A program made the translations under genes and the position numbers. A model generated the notes under the pieces. The model was not told the DNA's origin. It made no database searches and saw only the letters and a list, made by a program, of their open reading frames with translations. 64,000 nucleotides of DNA. Origin: Glebionis coronaria. Lineage: Eukaryota > Streptophyta > Magnoliopsida > Asterales > Asteraceae. Shown piece after piece: positions 32,235-42,511 of this stretch (positions are counted from its first letter, which is position 1; the number at the start of each line of letters is the position of its first letter). The stretch lies in the NCBI GenBank assembly GCA_025667525.1, contig CM046878.1:576270868-576334867 (forward strand), in the 5' to 3' direction.

Positions 32235-34079
32235 ATGAATCTGAATTCAGTAATGCCTCAGATGACATCACTTACGGATATTTCCGTCATTACGGGAACG
32301 GATAATCGCCCGCCAATGCTCATCAAAGAAGTTTTTGAAGCATGGCAAGGCCGGATGATGTCTTACCTTAAGGGAAAACCGGTTTATGGGAGGCTTATGG
32401 TTAAGTCAATTTTAAATGGTCCACTTGACTATGGTACCATTGTAGCTAACAATGTGACTCGACCAAGAGAATTTGAAGAACTGACACCAGCTCAACAACT
32501 TGTTGCCGATGCAGACGAAAAGGCTCTTCAAACCATTCTACAAGCTCTTCCCCATGACATCTATCGGATGGTAAGTCAGTATACTGTGGCAAAGGATTTA
32601 TGGGAATGTCTAAAGGTGTTGCTACATGGTACGTCTCTCACCAAACAGGAAAGGGAATGTCAGTTGTATGATCTGTTTGACAGATTCACGTATAACCCAG
32701 GGGAAACGCTTCACGATTATTACTTCAGGTTCACCACTCTCATGAATGATCTGAATGTATACAATCTCGTGATTGCTCCATTCCAGGTTAACACCAAATT
32801 CTTGAATACTTTACCTCAAGCTGAATGGGGTGAGTATATTACCGATGTTAAGTTAACCAGGGATTTGCATAAGTGCAATTTGGATCAACTCTATGCTTTC
32901 CTTCAGCAGCATGAGAAACATGTGATCATGCACCGTTCGCCTCGAGGTATGTACCCTGATTCATTAGCTTTGATGGCGAATCAACCAAGCTTGTCTCACA
33001 ACAACACTCCTTATATCTTGGGACATCAAGCCTATCATCCATCACCTTACATGACATCAACCTTCCCCCAATACTCGATTCTACCGCAACCACCCACCTC
33101 ACATCAGCAACAATATCGGTTTAGTGCACCTTCGTCACAATATGCTACACAACCTCACCCAGCAAGTATTGCACCTTATGCTCAATCTTCATATTCTTCT
33201 TATCAAGAGAATGCAGCATATCCAACAAGCTACCCTGATCAAATGAGTATTCCTTCTGGTGATTATGCAGCTCATCAAGACCAAGCAATGTACTGTGATG
33301 ATGAGGAAGTCCCCATTCTTGTATTCAAACAAGGTGCTGACCCAGTCGAAGTGTTAACCACTATGTCTGCTTATCTCACAAGGACTTTAAGCAAACGAGG
33401 ATTTAGGGGATCAGCTCCTACCAACAATCAGTTGAGGAATTCATCCAATTCTCGCCAACAAGCTACTATTGAGAATGGCAGGGTAATGGTTCAACCTATT
33501 CAACCATATCAGGGGAGACCTACCACATCAACTACCAATGCTCGCACGATCAATCAGGCTCCAATGGTCACTCCTGCTCCACGGGCTAATTCCACAAGCA
33601 AGTTGAGAATGATTACATGTTACAACTGCAAGGAAGAGGGTCACATGTCCAGGGATTGTAAGAAACCCAAGAGGAGAAGGGATGGACAATGGTTTGCAGA
33701 GAAGATCTATCTGGTGAATGCTCAGGCACAAGGAAGGGAACTTGATGAAGAGGAGCTTGCATTTCTTGCTGATCCAGGGATTCCTGAACAAGACACTGTC
33801 ACCACACAGAATGCAGCATACCAAGCAGATGATCTCGATGCGTATGACTCAGACTGTGATGAATTTCAATTTGCAAAGGATGCTCTCATGGCAACTATCT
33901 CCAGCTTAGGGCCAGAAAAGAGATCTGAGGTACTTATTAATACCACCGATAATACCACTGATGCTAGTATTCAACCACATCAAGTTGTGCAAGAGAGTGC
34001 TGATTCGAATGAGTCTTCGGTGGTGAGTCTTTCAAATGAGGAGACAATCAATGGTAGCAATATCAATGTGAGTCCCTAG
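32235..34079 (+). CDS. Gag (capsid and zinc knuckle) of the 18-kb copia element
   Basis: A 614-codon frame starts at an ATG ten bases after a likely splice acceptor. Residues ~30-230 form a UBN2/retrotran_gag-type capsid domain (W-Q-G-R-M-M-S-Y-L, then A-K-D-L-W-E-C-L). A Gln/Pro/Ser-rich spacer follows (~240-350). A CCHC zinc knuckle sits at ~462-475 (C-Y-N-C-K-E-E-G-H-M-S-R-D-C) and is followed by the conserved E-E-L-A-F-L-A-D-P-G. Gag should form the cytoplasmic particle and bind the element RNA. The frame ends at TAG 34077-34079, but the same frame stays open from 34080, so this is probably an interruption of a longer gag. The TAG context (next codons ACT TTG) does not fit the CAR-YYA readthrough signal. 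Confidence 0.88.
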   Translation: MNLNSVMPQMTSLTDISVITGTDNRPPMLIKEVFEAWQGRMMSYLKGKPVYGRLMVKSILNGPLDYGTIVANNVTRPREFEELTPAQQLVADADEKALQTILQALPHDIYRMVSQYTVAKDLWECLKVLLHGTSLTKQERECQLYDLFDRFTYNPGETLHDYYFRFTTLMNDLNVYNLVIAPFQVNTKFLNTLPQAEWGEYITDVKLTRDLHKCNLDQLYAFLQQHEKHVIMHRSPRGMYPDSLALMANQPSLSHNNTPYILGHQAYHPSPYMTSTFPQYSILPQPPTSHQQQYRFSAPSSQYATQPHPASIAPYAQSSYSSYQENAAYPTSYPDQMSIPSGDYAAHQDQAMYCDDEEVPILVFKQGADPVEVLTTMSAYLTRTLSKRGFRGSAPTNNQLRNSSNSRQQATIENGRVMVQPIQPYQGRPTTSTTNARTINQAPMVTPAPRANSTSKLRMITCYNCKEEGHMSRDCKKPKRRRDGQWFAEKIYLVNAQAQGRELDEEELAFLADPGIPEQDTVTTQNAAYQADDLDAYDSDCDEFQFAKDALMATISSLGPEKRSEVLINTTDNTTDASIQPHQVVQESADSNESSVVSLSNEETINGSNINVSP

Positions 34080-34082
34080 ACT

Positions 34083-35684
34083 TTGAGTGAATCACAACCG
34101 GGAGCCATTTCGCATACGCCTACTTCTGCTCAACAAGATTTGGTCATGGTTCCTGCTACATTACTTAGCCAAATGAATGCTGCACTCTTAGAAACCCTAG
34201 CTAAGAATAAGAATTTGTCTGATGAGCTTGCCTTAAGCAACGAGAAAGTTCAAACTTTGGAATTAGTGCCTTCGTCTAGTGTTCTAACAAATCCCGAATA
34301 TGATCACTTTCGAAACAAACAAATGGGTCACTTGCAAGAAATTGAAAACTTAAGAGCAAATCTGTCTAATGAACTTAAAGAAAAGGAGTTAGTGGTCACT
34401 AATTTTCAAAAACTTCAAACGGATTTTGAATCACTCGAGTCTAAGAAGAATGAAATGGAGATTAATGCTACTAATAAGATTAGAAGTCTAGATTATTTGC
34501 TTTTAAGACAATACGCTGCTTCTCAACTAGTGCACTTATTTGATGCTTCCTTTAGAGAATTTAACTTATCACGTCAAAAAGGCCTTCCCCCTAACCCACG
34601 GTATGCAAAACAAGCTTTAAGACATAGTCCTAGACTTTATAATGCAACCCAATTAGGATTGGTCTTAGACCCGATTGTTATTTTCGATGATCGCACAAGT
34701 AAGGATCTAGTTGATGAGGATCGGTCATACAATTCTGCAAAATATCCTGAGTGTGATTATTTTAAAATGAATCAGGAGCTTGATAAAACGGATTTTAGAA
34801 TTCGCTTCCATATGGACAAAGATCTCATTACAGCACCAACCTACATGTTGAATGAAGAAAACCCTAGTACATTTCCTACACTTGTCAACATGGAAGGTCC
34901 TAAGGAAATTCCAAAGGATCTCCCACCTGTTAGCACTGTATGGTTAAACTTGCAAGAGATTAATCAATACTTTACTAATTTTGATAAGGTCATTTTGGAA
35001 TGTAGGACTTCAAATGGCCTAAACGCCGGAGAATGGGCTTTCGAACACATGAACGAGGTGTTTAAAAATGAGATCAACCCATTTGTCGAAAGTCTAAAAG
35101 GAAGTTTTGCATCTCTTAAGGAAAATCTTGAATTTGAAATTGGAGAAGTTCAAAAAGTGTTTTATGAAATGGACACTGCTTACGAACTACAACTAATTGA
35201 AAAAGAAAAGATTTTAACCGAATATGACCGATTCTTGTCTGCAGTAATCTCGTGTGATGTGCTTACTACTGTAAATGTTAATTATTCGAATGAGCTTACA
35301 TCCGCTATGATTAATTGTGATGTTGTGAATATATGTGATGATGTTTGTGATCTCTCTGTAAATGTTGCTGATACTGTAAATGAGGTGGATAATCATTCTT
35401 GTCACGAATCTAACGCTGAGTTTTTAAAGCTACAAGATTCTTACAATTTACTTTCAAAACGCTTTAATCAACTAGAACAACATTGTATATCTTTAGAATT
35501 AAAACAACAAACTCAAAATAAGGATCTTTTGATATCAAATGGTTGTGAAAATGGTGTTGAGACGAGTGACAAGATGATTGCAATTGTTAAGGCATTAGAG
35601 GAAGAGATTATGAGATTGAAGAGAGATGTGTCATCAAATGAAACACTCAAATTGGAACTAGAGGCTGCAGAGTCTAAAAACTAG
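34083..35684 (+). pseudogene. Gag extension, coiled-coil segment, same frame after a TAG
   Basis: About 533 codons lie in frame with gag and have no good start of their own. They show Glu/Lys/Leu-rich coiled coils at both ends (near 34170-34480 and 35400-35680). The middle block has P-R-Y-A-K-Q-A-L-R-H-S-P-R-L-Y-N-A, which I remember from long gag proteins of Asteraceae copia elements. The role may be particle assembly, which is inference. The frame ends at TAG 35682-35684 (K-N-stop-V-L-E) and reopens in the same frame. Confidence 0.7.
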
Positions 35685-35720
35685 GTCTTAGAAATTAGAC
35701 TTTCGTCTGTTCTAGGGGAG

Positions 35721-37067
35721 ATGGATCGGACAAGACAGGGACTATCCGCTCTTTATGGTTCACCAGAAGAACGCTTCGCTTTTAATGCGGCACAACAACA
35801 ATCTTATGTTGAACAACTGAACCAAAAGTGTGAGGAAATCTCTGACTTAAACATCCTGCTCATTGACAAAAACATGGTTTTGGCCGAGTTAAAGGAGACA
35901 CTTCTTCTCACCCGACAAGAAGTTGTTGATAACTTAGCTACCGATTCTGCACCGTCCACTAGTGCTCCAACAACCAAGTCAGTAGTGCTTTATAAGAACC
36001 CGCTTCATAAGAGAAACCCGGTTACCTACGATGATTATATGAGGAATGCCATTAAGCATGTAGATCTTGTTAGGGATATTTTAGACGATCTTTATGCCTT
36101 AGATCCCTCAAGTAGCTACTATTATTCGGCTCATGAATATATTAAGCGAGTTCAATATTGCTTAGCATATTTGCAATACATAGGTAAACCAGGCTCTGCA
36201 CTACTTACTAATAGGCCCATTGCTGTAACTCCATTTAATAAGACTCCAGGAGCAAAACCGTCATTGGCACAATCAAGTAAGGCACCTTTAAAATCTGTTG
36301 CTAATGTTCCCACTTTGCCTTCTACAGGATTAAAAGAGACTACTAAGGCTAAAGGATCGCCACTCAAGAAAGATAAGATCAAGCCCTCCACTAGTAGTGC
36401 CAAAAAGAAGAAAGTAGAAGCTCACCATAGGATTGTTAGTTCAGTTTTAAATAAAAAGAATCATGTTAAGACTAAAAGCTCTGCGCCTGTGCAGAAGCCA
36501 AAACCATTCGTGAATTCTAATTTGAATTGTTGGAATTGTAATGAATGTATGTTTTCCCAACGTAATGATTTGTGTCTTATTGATCATGTGAATGAAATGA
36601 ATGCCATTAAGAATGGTCTTGAATGGAAGCCAACGGGTAGAACTCGTGCCCAGGTTGGCTGGCAATGGCGTCCCACTGGTAGGACCTTTACATTAGATGG
36701 AACAATGTGCCCTTTAACTAGGAATGCATCCATTGAGGTTAGGTCTGAGCGTCCTTTAGTTAGGAACACTCGCACTCAAGTATGGAAACAGCGCCCTTTA
36801 ATTAGGTCAGCCCCCACTATAGTGCCTATCAGTGAAGAAATACCACATGATTTAAGCCAACTAGAATCTACACCACCAACTAGGCAGAAGAAGGCTAGGA
36901 AATCTAAGAAACCTAGAGTTAGCAAATCTAAGATTATTAAATCTGTACCTGCTAATAACAAGGAACACTCAGATTCCGATACCTCTACATTGTCTTCGTG
37001 TGGTGATATTTTCAGGGGGTCCAAATCATCCTCTGGTATTTGGACTCCGGTTGTTCAAAACATATGA
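35721..37067 (+). pseudogene. Gag C-terminal linker segment, same frame after a second TAG
   Basis: The frame continues for ~448 codons. It has S-Y-Y-Y-S-A-H-E-Y, a basic Ser/Lys-rich stretch, a C-W-N-C-N-E-C-x10-C cluster near 36527-36575, and repeats W-K-P-T-G-R-T / W-R-P-T-G-R-T-F-T / C-P-L-T-R-N. I recall the last motifs from Asteraceae copia gag-protease linkers. It overlaps the protease frame by 28 bases and is one frame off it, so a one-base loss or a -1 shift separates gag from pol. I see no slippery heptamer and favour a mutation. Confidence 0.7.
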
Positions 37068-38488
37068 CCGGAGATCGCTCGATGCTCCGAAATTTCGTCA
37101 GCAAGTTTCTTGGTACGGTTAAATTCGGGAATGATCATATTGCAAAGATAATGGGGTATGGTGAATATCAGATTGGAAACGTTACGATTTCAAGGGTATA
37201 CTATGTAGAAGGTTTTGGTCATAATTTATTCTCAGTAGGACAGTTTTGTGATTCCAACCTAGAGGTTGCTTTTCGACAACACACTTGTTTCATCCGCAAC
37301 TTGGAAGGAAAAGATTTGTTGAAGGGATCTCGTGGTGCAAATCTTTATACGTTGTCTCTACAAGACATGATGGCCGCTTCTCCAGTATGTCTTCTCTCTA
37401 AAGCATCTAAGACCAAGTCATGGTTATGACATCGCAGATTATCTCATCTTAATTTCGATGCTATCAATCATCTGGCTAAAAACGAATTAGTTCTTGGTCT
37501 TCCAAAGCTCAAATTTCACAAGGATCATTTATGTTCCGCGTGTTCAAGGGGGAAAAGTACCAAGAAATCATATAAGCCCAAAGCTGAAGATACCAATCAA
37601 GAAAAACTTCATCTTTTGCATATGGATCTTTGTGGGCCAATGAGAACTGAAAGTGTGAGCGGTAAGAAATTCATTCTGGTTATTGTGGATGATTTCTCCA
37701 GGTTTACATGGGTTAGATTTCTACGTACAAAGGATGAAGCACCGAAGGCTATAATCACTTTTCTGAAATTCATTCAGGTACGTTTGAATACTACTGTCCG
37801 CCGTATTCGTACAGACAATGGTACAGAGTTCGTCAACCAGACTCTTTGTGATTACTATGAAGGAGTTGGTATCTCACATGAAACATCCGCTGCACGCACT
37901 CCACAACAAAACGGTGTCTTTGAAAGACGGAATCGTACACTTATGGAAGCTGCTAGGACTATGCTTATTTATGCGAACGCTCCATTGTTCTTGTGGGCAG
38001 AGGCTATATCTACTGCATGTTTCACCCAAAACCGTTCTATCATTCAGAAACGCCATGGAAAAACACCTTATGAGCTTCTACATGACCGTAAACCCGATGT
38101 TTCATTTTTTCATGTGTTTGGTGCTCTTTGTTATCCAAACATTAATAGTGAGAACTTGGGTAAGCTTCAACCGAAAGCCGATATAGGTATTTTCATTGGT
38201 TACTCACCGTCCAAGAAAGCATACCGAATTTATAACCGTCGTCTTGGCAAGATTGTAGAAACTATGGACGCAGATTTCGATGAGCTGACAGCGATGGCTT
38301 CTGAGCAACACAACTCTGAACCCGCGCTTCATGAGATGGGAACCGGTGCTATCAGTTCCGGATTAATTCCTAATAATCCTACTTCTACATCATTTTTACC
38401 ACCATCAAGGCCCGAGTGGGATACACTGTTTCAACCGTTGTTTGACGAATTCTTTGATCCCCAAATGAGGAAGTTCCAGCACCCGTAG
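37040..38488 (+). pseudogene. Protease and integrase of the 18-kb copia element, interrupted
   Basis: The protease opens with M-D-S-G-C-S-K-H-M (catalytic D-S-G present) and Y-Y-V-E-G-F-G-H-N-L-F-S. A TGA at 37427-37429 then interrupts the GAG-pre-integrase motif just before H-R-R-L-S-H-L-N-F. In the same frame follow C-S-A-C-S-R-G-K and the integrase core: H-M-D-L-C-G-P-M, R-T-D-N-G-T-E-F and Q-Q-N-G-V-F-E-R, so the D,D,E residues are all present. The integrase C-terminal D-I-G-I-F-I-G-Y-S-P-S-K-K-A-Y-R is intact. The frame ends at 38486-38488 after an apparent one-base loss in the C run near 38460. The protease would process the polyprotein and the integrase join cDNA to the chromosome. This copy cannot make both as one chain. 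Confidence 0.88.
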
Positions 38489-38973
38489 TGATAGCTCCAA
38501 TTCCTGAAGTTGTTGCTCCAGCCAATGAAGCTTTATCTAATGCATCTTCAATTCACATTGAACCGGATGCACCTTCACCAAGTGATTCTCAAACTACACC
38601 TGAATCGTCACCCCTACTTGTGCCTAATGATGTGGAAGAGGATTCTATTGATCACGATTTGGAATATGCTCACCTGCAAGAGCTTCCTTTCTTTGGTGTA
38701 GCGATACTTGAAAACCCTTCAGCCGCGTCTACCCCAGAAGAAGCTCCTTCTATTGTTCACTCCAGACCACCTAGGATTGAAAACCATAGCACTAAATGGA
38801 CAAAAGATCACCCAATTAGGAATGTCATTGGAGATCTAGATCGACCAGTCTCTACACGCCATCAATTACAAGAGAGTGCACTCTATTGCTACTTTGATGC
38901 ATTTCTCTCTGAAGTTGAACCTAAAAATTGGCAGCAGGCTATGACTCAATCATCTTGGATTGAAGCCATGTAG
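38488..38973 (+). pseudogene. Integrase-RT linker segment
   Basis: About 160 codons in the shifted frame are Pro/Ser/Glu-rich, then carry W-T-K-D-H-P-I-R-N-V-I-G-D-L, the usual lead-in to copia RT, and W-Q-Q-A-M-T-Q-S-S-W-I-E-A-M. A TAG (38971-38973) stands where the family normally has Gln, and the same frame continues into RT. Confidence 0.8.
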
Positions 38974-39003
38974 GAGGAACTAAATGAATTCCAACGACTT
39001 GAA

Positions 39004-40482
39004 GTGTGGGAATTAGTTCCTCTCCCTGACAAGGTTAACATCCTTACCTTGTTATGGGTTTATAAGGTTAAACTTGATGAGATGGGTGTGGTATTGAAGA
39101 ATAAGGCTAGATTGGTTGCTAGAGGATATAAACAAGCCTTGGGTATAGACTTTGAAGAATCTTTTGCTCCTGTGGCAAGATTGGAGGCGATTAGACTATT
39201 CCTTGCGTATGCTGCTCATATGAACATGATCGTCTATCAAATGGATGTGAAGACGGCATTTTTGAACGGTGAACTAAGGGAAGAAGTCTATGTTAGTCAG
39301 CCGGATGGGTTCGTTAGCACGGAGTTTCCTAATCATGTGTACAAGCTTAAGAAGGCTCTCTATGGGTTGAAACAAGCTCCACGCGCGTGGTATGATCTCC
39401 TTTCAACATACCTCATCTCGGAAGGCTTCTCCAAAGGCAAAGTGGACCCCACTCTATTCACTCTCAAGGAAGGCAACGACATGATTCTGGTACAAATTTA
39501 TGTTGATGATATAATATTTGCTGCCACTAACATAGAATTGTCAAATCGCTTTGAGAAGATAATGTCCACACGCTTTCAGATGTCAATGATGGGGAAAATA
39601 TCATTTTTCTTAGGATTACAGATTTCTCAAAATCCCAGAGGCATCTTTATTAATCAATCCAAATATGCTCTAGAATCTCTTAAGAAATATAACTTTGAAA
39701 ATTGTGACCCCGTGGACACTCCAATGGTGGAGAAATCCAAGTTAGATGAAGATAGGAATGGGACTATTGTCGATCCAAAACTTTACCGTAGGATGATCGG
39801 CACCCTTCTCTATCTGACTGCTAGCAGGCCTGATTTGCAATTTGTTGTATGCATGTGTGCCCGGTATCAGGCTCGGCCCACCAAAAAGCACCTACATGTT
39901 GTGAAAAGGATCTTTCGGTATCTAAAAGGAACACTTCATCGTGGTCTATGGTATCCGAAAGATTCCTCTATTGCTTTAATATCATACGTAGATGCCGATC
40001 ATGCTGGATGTCAAGACACGAGGCGTAGCACTTCTGGATCTGTGCAACTCCTTGGAGATAGATTGATCAGTTGGTCTTCAAAAAGGCAGAAAAGCGCTGC
40101 AATTTCTAGCACGGAGGCTGAATACATCGCCATGTCCGGTTGTTGTGCTCAAGTCCTTTGGATGAGATCACAATTAACTGACTACGGTTTGGGATTTAAC
40201 AAAATCCCGATGTATTGTGACAACAAGAGCGCCATTTCCCTTTGCTGCAACTATGTTCAACACTCTCGGGCCAAGCACATAGACATTCGCTACCATTTCA
40301 TTAAGGAGCAGGTGGAGAACGGAGTGATCGAGCTGTATTTTGTCACTACTGAGTACCAGCTGGCGGACATGTTCACCAAAGCCTTAGATCGAGGGCGAAT
40401 CGAGTTTTTGATCGACAAGCTTGGCATGAAATCATTCACTCCAGCGACTCTCAAAGAGTTGGCAGAAGAATCAGCTGAATAG
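39004..40482 (+). CDS. Reverse transcriptase and RNase H of the 18-kb copia element
   Basis: 492 codons without a break. RT starts W-E-L-V-P-L-P and shows [30 protein letters not shown] and the catalytic Y-V-D-D (39499-39510). RNase H shows [23 protein letters not shown] and the tail [13 protein letters not shown]. The domain would copy the element RNA into cDNA primed by tRNA-Met inside the particle. It should be translated as the end of gag-pol, not from its own start. GTG at 39004 is only where the frame reopens after the upstream TAG. Confidence 0.9.
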   Translation: MWELVPLPDKVNILTLLWVYKVKLDEMGVVLKNKARLVARGYKQALGIDFEESFAPVARLEAIRLFLAYAAHMNMIVYQMDVKTAFLNGELREEVYVSQPDGFVSTEFPNHVYKLKKALYGLKQAPRAWYDLLSTYLISEGFSKGKVDPTLFTLKEGNDMILVQIYVDDIIFAATNIELSNRFEKIMSTRFQMSMMGKISFFLGLQISQNPRGIFINQSKYALESLKKYNFENCDPVDTPMVEKSKLDEDRNGTIVDPKLYRRMIGTLLYLTASRPDLQFVVCMCARYQARPTKKHLHVVKRIFRYLKGTLHRGLWYPKDSSIALISYVDADHAGCQDTRRSTSGSVQLLGDRLISWSSKRQKSAAISSTEAEYIAMSGCCAQVLWMRSQLTDYGLGFNKIPMYCDNKSAISLCCNYVQHSRAKHIDIRYHFIKEQVENGVIELYFVTTEYQLADMFTKALDRGRIEFLIDKLGMKSFTPATLKELAEESAE

Positions 40483-41592
40483 TCGTGGTAAACTATTCAG
40501 AGTATCCTTTGTTCGTGATCATGTATATTATCATAAATATATAAACCACAAAAGAAAAATACAAAAATATAAAACCAACAAAAACCATAAAAAATATAAA
40601 ACTTACAAAAACCATAAAAATTATAAAATCCAGAAAAACCAAAAATATTTTTCGTTTTTAAAACGGGCATGTCTTTTAGTACGGTAATATTTACGGCCAT
40701 AGAAATGTCGATCAATATTGACACGGTGCCATAAATAGAGTCCGTATAAAAGTTGTACATTTTTAAAACATGCCCATAATGGTTTGTAGTTATTTCAGAC
40801 TGCAACCCGCTTTTCATATTAAAGTCACGTATTTCCTTGGAAAACGTTGGCTCACAACGGGAATTAATTTTCTAAGGCATGATTTACAAGCCAAATCATG
40901 CAAAGGGATCAAGTTTACTTTACAACTTGGTCTAACACAAATTTGTGTAGGTCTCAGTGCATTAATTTGTTAAAATAAGAGAAATCTTATTGACACCGCG
41001 AATCAATCCTTTTTTCAAGACATTAATTGGAAATGTTTTCATCATTATTTGACTCTTTAAACAATGACTACAGCTCTTTAAATAGAAAACGGGTCATCGT
41101 TTAAGGGGGAGAAAATATTATATCATCTTCGTCATTAAATCGATTTTCAAAAGTGTTTGTGGAAAATTTATTGGCTGAATGATAATTGAGTGGTATTGCT
41201 TTAGAAAACGACTTGGACTCGTTCATTGTGATAGGAATTGCTTTAGATCTTGGAGATTTGATTATTGGATGCGATACTTAAGTTGTGTGAGATTGTCGAG
41301 TTTAGTTTAACTAAGCAAAATTAAGTTGACTAAGCTTAACAATGGAAAGGAAAAATGAGAAGATAAGTTATAAACAAAAAGGAAAAGTATAGAGAAATGT
41401 AGGGTTAAAAAGTGACAATGTGTAAAAGTTGCTAAAACTTGACCTAGTCAAACAAAACCCCCCGCCCCCTTTCTATTTCTCCATCACTGTTTCATATTCA
41501 TTTGCCGCCATTAAAACACATACACTTGAGCTTTCTCACACACGAGTTTTTACCTGGTAATCAATTCCATTCGTGTTCATTCGATTTATAAG
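40483..41592. other. Spacer after pol, with a polypurine-like motif and a promoter-like leader
   Basis: 40530-40650 is A-rich with AAAACCATAAAAA repeats. TTTAAGGGGGAGAAAA at 41099-41114 looks like a polypurine tract, as if an older element ended here. From about 41440 the DNA becomes C- and pyrimidine-rich (CCCCCGCCCCCTTTCT), like a plant 5' leader. It runs into a donor-like ATAAG|GTAATAAG (GT at 41593-41594). I see no coding sequence. Confidence 0.5.
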
Positions 41593-42506
41593 GTAATAAG
41601 CATCTTTCTTTGACTTAAAATTCGTCTAAATCATCACTATGTCCTGCTAATTAATTCGTTCAAATCTAATTAGGGTTAGTTTGCTCAAATTAGGGTTAAT
41701 TAATTAGGGGTTGTTGATGGGTTTTGCTCGGAATCACATTAGATGATGTTATGTTGCTTTAGATTACCTTAGAACTCACAAACGCGCTTAGAATTATCCT
41801 CATAGGCTGTGTTTTGATGTTCCGGATGAACATGGATAATAACTTCCGAATGAAGGAAATTTTGAACAAAACTTCCGAATGAAGGAATGTTCCGAACGAA
41901 CTTCCGAATGAAGGAAGTTCCGAATGAAGAACTTCCGAATGAAGGAAGTTCCGAATGAAGGACTTCCGAATGAAGGAAGTTCCGAATGAAGGACTTCCGA
42001 ATGAAAGAAGTTCCGAATGAAGGACTTCCGAATGAAGGAAGTTCCGAATGAAGGACTTCCGAATGAAGAAGTTCCGAATGAAGGACTTCCGAATGAAGAA
42101 GTTCCGAATGAAGGACTTCCGAATGAAGAAGTTCCGAATGAAGGACTTCCGAATGAAGAAGTTCCGAATGAAGGACTTCCGAATGAAGAAGTTCCGAATG
42201 AAGAACTTCCGAATGAAGAAGTTCCGAATGAAGGACTTCCGAATGAAGAAGTTCCGAATAAAGAACTTCCGAATGAAGAAGTTCCGAATGAAGAACTTCC
42301 GAATGAAGGAAGTTCCGAATGAAGAACTTCCGAATGAAGAAGTTCCGAATGAAGGAATGTTCCGGATGAAGAGTTGTTTGATTAATATTGTTTGCCTGTT
42401 ATATGTACTTGTTGTATTATGTTATGAAATGTGTTATGCTTAGAAGTAAGAATGAATATATCTATATGTTTTTGTGCATCAACCTTTCATGTCTTATCTT
42501 AAGCAG
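41593..42506 (+). other. Predicted 5'-leader intron of the post-pol ORF
   Basis: The donor ATAAG|GTAATAAG at 41593 and acceptor TATCTTAAGCAG (AG at 42505-42506) enclose 914 bp, and the ORF's ATG follows five bases later. The interior contains the AGTTCCGAATGAAGGA array. The arrangement copies that of gag at 31400-32225. It is predicted from sequence only. Confidence 0.45.
41830..42362. repeat. GTTCCGAATGAAG tandem array before the post-pol ORF
   Basis: About 35 units of ~15 bp (CTTCCGAATGAAGGA / AGTTCCGAATGAAGA) are arranged mostly as a 30-bp dimer. The length is a multiple of three over long stretches, so several frames stay open with K-F-R-M-K-D-F-R-M or E-V-P-N-E-G-L-P-N. I consider those artefacts. 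Confidence 0.92.
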
Positions 42507-42511
42507 ATACA

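Noticed and set aside
34065..34090. Programmed stop-codon readthrough at the gag TAG codons
   Set aside because: The contexts (TAG ACT TTG, TAG GTC TTA and TAG GAG GAA) do not match the CAR-YYA readthrough signal, and a TGA also interrupts integrase.
37000..37067. Programmed -1 frameshift between gag and protease
   Set aside because: The frames overlap in the right sense, but I see no X-XXY-YYZ slippery heptamer or following stem, and other plain mutations surround it. A simple one-base loss is more likely.
42017..42443. Two open frames of repeating K-F-R-M-K and E-V-P-N-E units
   Set aside because: Both are by-products of the 15/30-bp tandem array, whose unit length is a multiple of three. 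They lie inside a predicted intron.
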